The notes below the pieces were generated by a model. The model did not search any database. It was not told the origin of the DNA and saw nothing but the letters and a program-made list of their open reading frames with translations. From NCBI GenBank assembly GCA_015486775.1, contig WFRA01000290.1, forward strand, positions 1 through 5,166: a stretch of 5,166 nt of DNA, read 5' to 3'. Numbering within the stretch: position 1 is the stretch's first letter; each line of letters begins with the position of its first letter. Positions 1-5,166 of the stretch are shown here, in pieces. Position numbers and translations under genes: made by a program. This DNA comes from Kiritimatiellales bacterium (GTDB lineage: Bacteria; Verrucomicrobiota; Kiritimatiellia; Kiritimatiellales; Pontiellaceae).

Positions 1-1295
1 CCGGAACCCAGCGCGAAAAGGATGAACAGCCCCGCCATGCCGGCCGCCACGATCCAGGTGCGGCGTCCCGCCTTCCCCTCCCGGCCGACGGCCAGCGCAA
101 GCAGGTCGTCTAGGCCGAAGGCGGCTAGGATGCCCACCATGATCTGGAAGTTGTGCATGAACTTGATCGGCGCACGAATGTTTCCAACCAGTGGAAGATG
201 GTAGAAAAGCCTGTAGACGGGCGAGTACTTGCCGAATGCCAGCAGCAGAGCCGCCAGCGCCGCCGCCCCCCAGAAGATGGCCACGCCCTTCCACCCGTTC
301 CGGCGCGCACGGACTAGCGCCCAGAAGGCCAGGAAGAACGGGACGAATCCGATGTACAGGTTGTCCAGCCGGAAATTGCGAAAGCCCTTGCGCGAGGACT
401 CCCACTCGGCCGACTGCCCCGCCTTCCCCCAGTAGGGGCCCTTGGGGTCGCCGGTCTTCCAGCCCGTGTAGCCCGGCGCCACCAAGTCGGGAAGCTCCGA
501 AGGCACCATGCTCCACTGGGTAACGAAGTTCCACTTCTGTTGCAGATCCGACTGGATTCCGGATTGGACCACATTGGCGGAATAGGCCTTTAGCGCGGTC
601 GGGGCACTGAGCCCTCCGCCGATCAGCGCCACCGGAAGCAGAACGGCCACCCACGGCTTCGCGCTCGATTTTCCAACGATATTCCAAAGGCGGAAAAGTA
701 CATAGGGACCGAGAAAAAGCCCCGCCAGCAGGCCGACATCCTGTTGCTCCAGCAACATCAGGGCCACAGCCAGACCCAGGGCAATCCCCCACCCCAGCTG
801 GCCGCGCAACCGTTCGGAGCGGACGGCCTTCTCCGACAGCCAGAGCGCCACGGAAAAGAGCATGGCCACCCCCAGCTTCGCCAAATGCCCCGAAGCTGCA
901 ATCGTGGCGGAACCCACCCAAAAGGCCGAAAGAGCCCCCAGTACGCAGGCACTCCAGCGAACTTTCCAGAGCCGCAGGTAGGCCATCAGAGCCAGCGAGG
1001 AAAGCACCAGATAGAACCCGTACCAAATATCGGAAAATCTTGCAGGTGAAAGCAACCACCGCCCAATGTTGTTTAGTGAAACCGGTACGCTTGAGGACCG
1101 ACCCAGCAGGGGAGTGGCTGTAAATGCCCCCGTAAACCGCTCCGGAAGCCAATGGTGCGACTGAGCGATCAGACCAATATTCGCGTCGGATCCCGAAAAG
1201 ACCCTATCCCCTCCCCAGCCCACACGGAAAACAATTGCCGCGAACAACGAAAACGCCAATAGCGCCCAGAGATACTTCAACCCATTATTTTTCAT
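1..1295 (-). CDS. YfhO-like multispanning membrane protein, probable GT-C-type glycosyltransferase (partial, C-terminus missing)
   Basis: An uninterrupted frame runs from ATG at 1295 off the left edge, giving 431 residues. An in-frame TGA lies immediately before the ATG, so this is the first possible start; a GGAG lies 10 bases upstream. The protein starts with a short basic segment and a membrane helix (about residues 8-24), followed by several more helices (about 93-108, 115-133, 141-154, 169-200, 215-232, 313-328, 337-354, 414-429). A long polar loop (about 240-312) contains PSELPDLVAPGYTGW. The segment FGKYSPVYRLFYHLPLVGNI followed by RAPIKF (354-379) and FGLDDL (393-398) is typical of YfhO-like bacterial membrane proteins. 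Family members are often 700-900 residues, so about half is missing. In characterised Gram-positive cases YfhO transfers sugars from a polyprenyl-phosphate donor to an envelope polymer. D30 and D37, in the first outer loop, are candidates for the GT-C catalytic acid. It overlaps the upstream glycosyltransferase-flippase gene by 11 bases. Family assignment is fairly sure; the reaction is inferred. Confidence 0.8.
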   Translation of the reverse strand, partial: MKNNGLKYLWALLAFSLFAAIVFRVGWGGDRVFSGSDANIGLIAQSHHWLPERFTGAFTATPLLGRSSSVPVSLNNIGRWLLSPARFSDIWYGFYLVLSSLALMAYLRLWKVRWSACVLGALSAFWVGSATIAASGHLAKLGVAMLFSVALWLSEKAVRSERLRGQLGWGIALGLAVALMLLEQQDVGLLAGLFLGPYVLFRLWNIVGKSSAKPWVAVLLPVALIGGGLSAPTALKAYSANVVQSGIQSDLQQKWNFVTQWSMVPSELPDLVAPGYTGWKTGDPKGPYWGKAGQSAEWESSRKGFRNFRLDNLYIGFVPFFLAFWALVRARRNGWKGVAIFWGAAALAALLLAFGKYSPVYRLFYHLPLVGNIRAPIKFMHNFQIMVGILAAFGLDDLLALAVGREGKAGRRTWIVAAGMAGLFILFALGS

Positions 1296-3309
1296 TCAGC
1301 ACACGCTCCGTTCGAGTCCCCGAAAAAACAATATCCAGCGTCGTCAGCCCAAATGCCACCATATTGGCCAGCAAGGCAGCCCAGACCACCTGCATCGGCG
1401 ATTGATGGAAAAGGTAGGCGGAAACAGCGTATCCCAGCGCGGCGAACAGCACGCTCGCCAGCGCCACAAAGCGCCGTTGCGCCAGCAAGAGGTTTATATT
1501 CACATTCAAAAGGGTGGAAAAGGCCATCGCTGCTCCCATCCAGCGCGTCAGGGAGACCAGCTCCGCCGAAGGATGCTCCACATGGAAAAGCACCCGCAGC
1601 AACAGGCCGGGAACGACTAGGCATACAAAAAGGGAAATGGCGACAAAGGCGGAGGTGTAGAGTTGAGAACGCAGATAGAGCCTTAGGTGCTCCCGGGAAA
1701 AGGTTCCTTCCGACACCACCTTCGGGAACATGGCGCTGGCGACGGAAATCGCAAGGAAGACCACGATGCGACCCAAGGTCGCCGCATAGGCAAATTCGTT
1801 TTGGTCTGGCAAAAAGTGTTTTACGAAAACGACATCCCCGGTCATCAGCAGACCGGCGGCCAGTTGGATCAGAAAGCTTTGCAACAGGTAAAGGCGAAGG
1901 CTGGGAACCCCTCCCCGAACGCTGGAGACATCCCGGGGAGCCCGCCAAATGGGAGCCAGGGCAACCAGTAGCACCAATACCATCAGGTAGAGGCCAACCG
2001 CATGACCCGCCAGCGCCCAACCGCAGGCAGGATAAACCATCAATACCAGCGCCCCTCCGAAGACAAACCGTCCCACGGTAGCGGCAATATTTGCTACCGA
2101 TATCCACCCAAATCGCTGCAATCCCCTAACCGCTCCTGAAAAGACAGGAGCAAGGAACAAAGCAGGCAGTGTGAGTCCGGTTACCCACACTGGTGCAGCA
2201 CGATCTAGATGAAAGAACTCGGCAATCGGGTGCACGAAGAAGATACTGGCCAGCAGGGGCGGAAGCGAAGCCACCCCCAGGATGGCCACCCACTTGAGCA
2301 GGAGCCGCCGAATATCGGCAACCCGCCCCTCCTGTTCCAGCAATCCGCAGGCGCGGTTGATTCCCGTCGAGACGGTCGAGAGCGGACGCGCCAGAATCAC
2401 GTACATTGCTAGGAAAGTCGTCATCAGCGCAAATTCGCCCCGATCCAGCGCGCGCCCCATCACCATCTGGAAACCGATGTTGAAAACGGCGATGGCGAGC
2501 GAGGCAAAGACCAGTAGCATCGCGTGCCGGAAAAGCGCGTCCGAGAGCAGGAAATCCACCGGCCGCGCCAGCAACCGGTCGTACCAGCCGACCATGAAAC
2601 GGAAGGGCGAGTAGAGCAGACGCATACGCACCACCGCCAGGAACATCTCGACCGAGGAGTTCAATACCTGCACCTTCGAACCGTCCACATCGCGCCAAAC
2701 CGTCGGCTCTTCCAATATTCGGAAACCGGCCCGCTTGAGATGGAAGAGCACATCGACATCGAAGGCGAAACGGGTGGTTCCAATGTCTGGAAGAATGGTG
2801 CGCCAGGCCTTGGCGGTAAAAATCTTGGCACCGCACTGGGTGTCTTCGTAGCGCAGACCGAGCATCAGACGGATGAGTCCGTTGAAAAGCCGCGACGAAA
2901 GCAGGCGCAAGCCCCTTTGCGGAACATTGACCTGCGCCCCGCGCTTCCAGCGCGAGGCAATCACCCCATCAGAACCTTGTGTGCGATGGAACAGCCGACC
3001 GAACTCCTCGGCGGAGGTTGCGCCGTCGGCATCGACAAAGCCGATCCATTCGCCCTGCGCGGCCTTGACGCCGAGAATAACCGCCCCGCCCTTGCCAATG
3101 CGCCCGGTCTCTTCGACCACCCGGATCTGCGGATGTTGCTTTGCAATCTCTCGCGCCAAATCGGCGGTTCGATCCGTCGAGCCATTCACGACCACAATAA
3201 TTTCAACCCCATCCCCTAGGGATTTGGAAAAATGTTCGGCATAGGCCTTGAGCACCGGCGGAAGCCGGTGCTCCTCATTGTGTGCCGGAATGACGATTGA
3301 AAACTTCAT
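1285..3309 (-). CDS. Fusion protein: ALG5-like family 2 glycosyltransferase plus Wzx/MOP-like flippase domain
   Basis: This is a 674-residue protein in two parts. Residues 1-245 form a GT-A family 2 glycosyltransferase: SIVIPAHNEE at 4-13, NGSTDRT at 42-48, GKGGAV at 72-77, the metal-binding DADGAT at 93-98, SRW at 119-121, DTQCGAKIF at 156-164 and FAFDVDVLF at 181-189. GKGGAV, DADGAT and DTQCG are hallmarks of dolichyl/polyprenyl-phosphate beta-glucosyltransferases (ALG5-like), which move a sugar from UDP-sugar to a lipid phosphate on the cytoplasmic face. Residues about 255-665 contain roughly twelve hydrophobic helices with features of oligosaccharide flippases: GAVRGLQRFGWISVANI at 392-408, and GDVVFVKHFLP at 491-501 followed by AYAATLGRIV. 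A stand-alone enzyme normally ends near residue 240-330, so the second domain is an addition. The start overlaps the toxin stop as ATGA, and I see no clear Shine-Dalgarno before it, so translation is probably coupled. The exact sugar and the flippase activity are inferred. The membrane domain could instead serve mainly as an anchor. Confidence 0.88.
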   Translation of the reverse strand: MKFSIVIPAHNEEHRLPPVLKAYAEHFSKSLGDGVEIIVVVNGSTDRTADLAREIAKQHPQIRVVEETGRIGKGGAVILGVKAAQGEWIGFVDADGATSAEEFGRLFHRTQGSDGVIASRWKRGAQVNVPQRGLRLLSSRLFNGLIRLMLGLRYEDTQCGAKIFTAKAWRTILPDIGTTRFAFDVDVLFHLKRAGFRILEEPTVWRDVDGSKVQVLNSSVEMFLAVVRMRLLYSPFRFMVGWYDRLLARPVDFLLSDALFRHAMLLVFASLAIAVFNIGFQMVMGRALDRGEFALMTTFLAMYVILARPLSTVSTGINRACGLLEQEGRVADIRRLLLKWVAILGVASLPPLLASIFFVHPIAEFFHLDRAAPVWVTGLTLPALFLAPVFSGAVRGLQRFGWISVANIAATVGRFVFGGALVLMVYPACGWALAGHAVGLYLMVLVLLVALAPIWRAPRDVSSVRGGVPSLRLYLLQSFLIQLAAGLLMTGDVVFVKHFLPDQNEFAYAATLGRIVVFLAISVASAMFPKVVSEGTFSREHLRLYLRSQLYTSAFVAISLFVCLVVPGLLLRVLFHVEHPSAELVSLTRWMGAAMAFSTLLNVNINLLLAQRRFVALASVLFAALGYAVSAYLFHQSPMQVVWAALLANMVAFGLTTLDIVFSGTRTERVLNEK

Positions 3310-4124
3310 TGGATATCGCCGGAGTTGAAAGCCAGCATGGCTTGGAGGTTTTGCCGGTCAAGCAGATCGGCCTCTTCGGGGTGTTCGAGGAAGGGGGCGA
3401 CATCGTTGCGCAACTTCTGGCTGTCGAGGTTTTCCAACCGATCCAGCAACAGTTTTTTCCAATCCTTGGAAGCGAGTGCGTTCGTGCCTTGCGTCTGGAT
3501 CAATGCGTTTTCAAGGAGCGCTGCATTCGGCTCCAGCGGCGGGCGATGCCCCCGGTACCAGACGAGGTCGTACCAGTCGCGCCCCTTGGGATAGCTCCGG
3601 GTCAGCAGCGCATGGATCTTGCCGGCCATCAACGAAGCGAGGTCGTAGTGCTGCAACGCCAGCATCCGGTGGCGGGTGATCAGGCTTCGCCGCACCACGG
3701 CACCGGCTGGCGGGCGGGTGTCGATCTCCAGCTTGATGGAAAGGTTTTGTTCTGGCATCGCCGCCAGCCCCGACTCCTTCAGGATGCCGGCAACCTTGAT
3801 CCAGGCCTTGTGGACGGTCGTCCGGTCGTTCCAGTTTACGGTCGCTTCGAATCCGGCCAGCGTCAGGTCGGTCTTGATCTTTTTCATCCATTCCACCGGG
3901 CGGTAGCCCTCGGGTTGGTGGAGGGAAAAACCGAGGTCTTCGGAAAAGCGCGGCAGCGCGGCGACGAATCGCAGGGCGGTTCCGCCAACAAAGGCCAGAT
4001 TGATGAATGCTTCGCTTTCGTGCAGCGAGCGCAACGCTAGTGCCTGGAGATATTCCCGCAGGAGGTTGAGCTTCCCAGCGGGATCCGGCACGGCGGCGGC
4101 CAGAGCTAGCGCTTCATCCTTCAT
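3306..4124 (-). CDS. abiEii: AbiEii/AbiGii-family nucleotidyltransferase toxin of a type IV toxin-antitoxin module
   Basis: This 272-residue protein has the layout of AbiEii-like toxins, whose nucleotidyltransferase fold is kept in check by the partner antitoxin. Related MenT toxins block growth by adding nucleotides to tRNA. Visible motifs are FVGGTALR (45-52), RFSEDLGFSL (59-68), SIKLEIDTRPP (129-139) and the late KGRDWYDLVWY block (180-190), with K169 just before it in MAGKIHALLTR. The expected acidic motif is D-L-D, but the second aspartate is replaced by glycine (G65, codon GGT at 3932-3930). The protein could therefore have weak or no catalytic activity. I chose the ATG at 4124 because it overlaps the antitoxin stop as ATGA, has G-rich stretches upstream (GGTGGAG and GGGGGA), and begins a protein that aligns with my memory of family N-termini. 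The frame stays open to an ATG at 4310, but those extra 62 residues read like non-coding shadow. The stop overlaps the next gene's ATG by four bases. Confidence 0.9.
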   Translation of the reverse strand: MKDEALALAAAVPDPAGKLNLLREYLQALALRSLHESEAFINLAFVGGTALRFVAALPRFSEDLGFSLHQPEGYRPVEWMKKIKTDLTLAGFEATVNWNDRTTVHKAWIKVAGILKESGLAAMPEQNLSIKLEIDTRPPAGAVVRRSLITRHRMLALQHYDLASLMAGKIHALLTRSYPKGRDWYDLVWYRGHRPPLEPNAALLENALIQTQGTNALASKDWKKLLLDRLENLDSQKLRNDVAPFLEHPEEADLLDRQNLQAMLAFNSGDIQ

Positions 4125-4762
4125 AGCTCCACCGTCCCCCGCTGCTCTTCTACCGCCAGTCCATGCCAGCGACGAAGTGCTTCCTTCAACCGGGGCGAAC
4201 CAAATCGCCCGGCAAACTCTTCCAACCGGTTGGAATCGACCGTTTCCATGTTCTGGAACCGCATTCCCGCCAGCCGCGCCGAAGTCCACACGCCCGGCTC
4301 CAGATGCCACAGATCCAGCAACGCCTTTTCGGGTTCGGCCAGCAAAACCGCAACCCCATCGATTTCGACCCGTTGATAGCCGAAGAAAAAGTCCGGCTTC
4401 ATGTGTCGGTAGGTAAAGGTTCCAAAATCGTTGGCGAAGGTTTTGGGGGTGCGCGAAGTAACCGAGGTGTAGGTCACCGTTTTTTCAGGGATCAATCCAT
4501 AAAAACCCAGCACCCAGTAGGTACTCAGATAGGAGGGGGAATAGATTTCGTTCGCCAGCTGCGCAGGTGAGATTGGAACCCGGCGATAGGCCTCCGAGAG
4601 CGCATACATGCCCCGCCGCAAAGGAATCAGCTTCCCCGCCTTGCACCAACGATGAAGCTGGGCAACCAGCCCCGGCCCCGTCTGGCCGGAAAGCTGTGCC
4701 GCGCTGGCTAGGTCAAACCAAGCCCGCCCCTCCAGCAACGTGAGTAGAGTCTCAAATCTCAT
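4121..4762 (-). CDS. abiEi: AbiEi-family antitoxin and transcriptional autoregulator (type IV toxin-antitoxin)
   Basis: This 213-residue protein matches AbiEi-like antitoxins in length and layout. An N-terminal winged helix-turn-helix covers about residues 17-54: a helix around LASAAQLSG, LVAQLHRWCKAGKL, then LIPLRRGMYAL as the wing. The C-terminal antitoxin region includes YLSTYWVLGFYGLIPE (78-93) and AEPEKALLDLWHL (142-154), both characteristic of the family. In studied AbiE systems the antitoxin binds inverted repeats in its own promoter and neutralises the toxin; no stable toxin-antitoxin complex is needed in the type IV model. Here the AT-rich gap directly upstream holds a palindrome and a repeated half-site that could be its operator. 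The start at 4762 gives the usual N-terminus (MRFETLLTLLEG), though only a weak CGGGA sits just before it. The stop TGA overlaps the toxin's ATG as ATGA, the usual arrangement for such pairs. The family call is firm; the operator is inferred. Confidence 0.88.
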   Translation of the reverse strand: MRFETLLTLLEGRAWFDLASAAQLSGQTGPGLVAQLHRWCKAGKLIPLRRGMYALSEAYRRVPISPAQLANEIYSPSYLSTYWVLGFYGLIPEKTVTYTSVTSRTPKTFANDFGTFTYRHMKPDFFFGYQRVEIDGVAVLLAEPEKALLDLWHLEPGVWTSARLAGMRFQNMETVDSNRLEEFAGRFGSPRLKEALRRWHGLAVEEQRGTVEL

Positions 4763-4865
4763 TCCCGTAAATTTACATAAATGCCGATTATTGCAAATGA
4801 ATTTACCGCGATTTCTTTTTTCGCTTCAGTTATACGCAGATGCTGATACTACCTCTTCCTTTCTC
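4763..4865 (-). promoter_or_regulatory. AT-rich intergenic region, probable promoter of the abiE and envelope operon
   Basis: This is the only non-coding gap in the window and the only place for a promoter ahead of the four tightly packed genes. It is about 37% GC by hand count, against roughly 55-70% in much of the downstream genes. Read on the minus strand, AATAAT at 4792-4787 is a plausible -10 element and would place the transcript start about 17 bases before the antitoxin ATG. I see no convincing -35 element at 17 bases; a TTGCAA (4796-4791) overlaps the -10 and has poor spacing to the only later AT-rich hexamer. No strong terminator for the KilA-N-like gene is visible here, so read-through from it is possible. 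Confidence 0.45.
4767..4806. repeat. Palindrome and repeated half-site, candidate antitoxin operator
   Basis: GTAAATTTAC at 4767-4776 is a perfect 10-base palindrome. AATTTAC occurs at 4770-4776 and again at 4800-4806, exactly 30 bases apart, which is close to three helical turns. GTAAATT (4767-4773) and AATTTAC (4800-4806) also form a 7-base inverted repeat around the candidate -10 box. AbiEi-type antitoxins are known to bind inverted repeats at their promoters, so this is a reasonable operator. Short AT-rich matches can also arise by chance in a region this poor in GC. Confidence 0.4.
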
Positions 4866-5166
4866 CTAGCTGTCTTCCGCTCCGTCTTCGAGCCTTTTAA
4901 CGCGGAGATCATCCGTCAGCAGACGCATCTGCCGGATTGCCGTATGATTCAATAACTTCAACCGTTCGGAGGAGGGCAATCCCTGCCGGATAAAATGGGC
5001 ATTGAGGTTCTCGAGATTCGCTAAACAGACCAATTGCGACACATTGGCATAATCGCGGATATTCCCTTCAAGCTTTGGATTTTCATCCCGCCACTGACGA
5101 GCTGTTTTTCCAAAAAGTGCCATATTTAGAAGATCGGCTTCAGAGGCATAAATCCGATTTACCTCC
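4866..5166 (-). CDS. C-terminal part of a probable KilA-N domain-family protein (partial, 5' end beyond the window)
   Basis: The frame is open to the right edge and ends at TAG (4868-4866), giving the last 99 residues. An internal ATG at 5123 would give an 85-residue protein, but codons upstream of it (VNRIYASEADLLN) belong to the same conserved block, so it is not the true start. The segment ASEADLLNMALFG, then TARQW, GNIRDYA (34-40 of the visible part), QLVCLANLENLNAHFI and ERLKLLNHTAIRQM match what I recall of the conserved C-terminal region that follows the KilA-N DNA-binding domain in about 270-residue bacterial proteins. The DNA-binding domain itself would be outside the window and cannot be checked. 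KilA-N proteins are common in phages and accessory islands. The visible stretch is about 49% GC in the lines counted, lower than the toxin and YfhO-like genes. A 103-base gap separates it from the antitoxin gene. The family call rests on memory of the tail, with moderate confidence. Confidence 0.65.
   Translation of the reverse strand, partial: EVNRIYASEADLLNMALFGKTARQWRDENPKLEGNIRDYANVSQLVCLANLENLNAHFIRQGLPSSERLKLLNHTAIRQMRLLTDDLRVKRLEDGAEDS

Noticed and set aside
1353..2081. Long plus-strand open frame (242 codons) opposite the flippase domain
   Set aside because: Low-complexity Pro/Arg/Ala-rich translation with no recognisable domain, antisense to a gene with clear motifs; it is a codon-bias shadow.
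1292..2836. Two further minus-strand frames (1292-2107 and 2126-2836) overlapping the fusion gene, considered as signs of a frameshift
   Set aside because: The main frame is continuous and carries conserved motifs through both regions; the others are Gly/Ala/Arg-rich shadows.
2524..3219. Plus-strand open frame (231 codons) opposite the glycosyltransferase domain
   Set aside because: The minus-strand frame carries all the family 2 glycosyltransferase motifs; this translation has no recognisable domain.
3297..4040. Plus-strand open frame (247 codons) opposite the toxin gene
   Set aside because: Antisense to the well-supported AbiEii-like gene; no recognisable motifs and no supporting start context.
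4125..4310. 62-codon upstream extension of the toxin frame to an ATG at 4310
   Set aside because: Overlaps the antitoxin coding region, looks like non-coding shadow sequence, and the ATG at 4124 has the standard ATGA coupling and the usual family N-terminus.
4826..4846. Possible hairpin (TCAG/CTGA) as a terminator after the KilA-N-like gene
   Set aside because: The stem is only four base pairs with a 13-base loop, and on the minus strand it is followed by A-rich, not T-rich, sequence.
4740..4955. Small plus-strand open frame (71 codons) spanning the intergenic gap
   Set aside because: It is antisense to the starts and ends of two supported genes, has no recognisable domain and no good ribosome binding site.
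1..5166. CRISPR arrays, tRNA or rRNA genes, insertion sequence ends
   Set aside because: No regularly spaced repeats, RNA gene signatures or transposase frames were seen, and there is almost no non-coding space to hold them.

Overview
The window carries five genes, all read from the minus strand, so transcription runs from position 5166 towards position 1. In that order they are: the C-terminal end of a probable KilA-N-family protein (5' end beyond the right edge), a two-gene AbiE-type toxin-antitoxin module (AbiEi-like antitoxin, then AbiEii-like nucleotidyltransferase toxin), a 674-residue protein joining an ALG5-like family 2 glycosyltransferase to a multispanning flippase-like domain, and the N-terminal ~431 residues of a large YfhO-like membrane protein that runs off the left edge. 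Only about 100 bases, between the KilA-N-like gene and the antitoxin, are non-coding.

The last four genes are packed like one operon. Antitoxin to toxin is an ATGA overlap, toxin to glycosyltransferase-flippase is another ATGA overlap, and glycosyltransferase-flippase to YfhO-like gene is an 11-base overlap. The only space for an upstream promoter inside the window is the AT-rich gap at 4763-4865. It holds a perfect palindrome and a repeated half-site of the kind an AbiEi antitoxin could bind. A consequence is that the envelope genes may be under the control of the toxin-antitoxin promoter, or that the module was inserted just upstream of them.

The envelope pair reads as an extracytoplasmic glycosylation system. 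The glycosyltransferase domain would charge a polyprenyl phosphate with a sugar in the cytoplasm, the fused membrane domain would carry the lipid-linked sugar across the membrane, and the YfhO-like protein (GT-C-like) would transfer it to an acceptor outside. This matches the logic of the known CsbB/GtcA/YfhO-type three-component systems, but here the first two components are one polypeptide and the flippase part looks like the Wzx/MOP type instead of the small GtrA/GtcA type. This functional reading is inference.

The organism cannot be fixed from this window. The coding sequence is moderately GC-rich (hand counts of sample lines give roughly 50-75%). The style of the genes suggests a bacterium with a complex envelope, and the general look reminds me of the Verrucomicrobiota/Kiritimatiellota group, with low confidence because no marker gene is present. 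The KilA-N-like piece (about 49% GC in the lines counted) and the gap (about 37%) are poorer in GC than the rest, which fits an accessory or horizontally acquired segment on the right-hand side.
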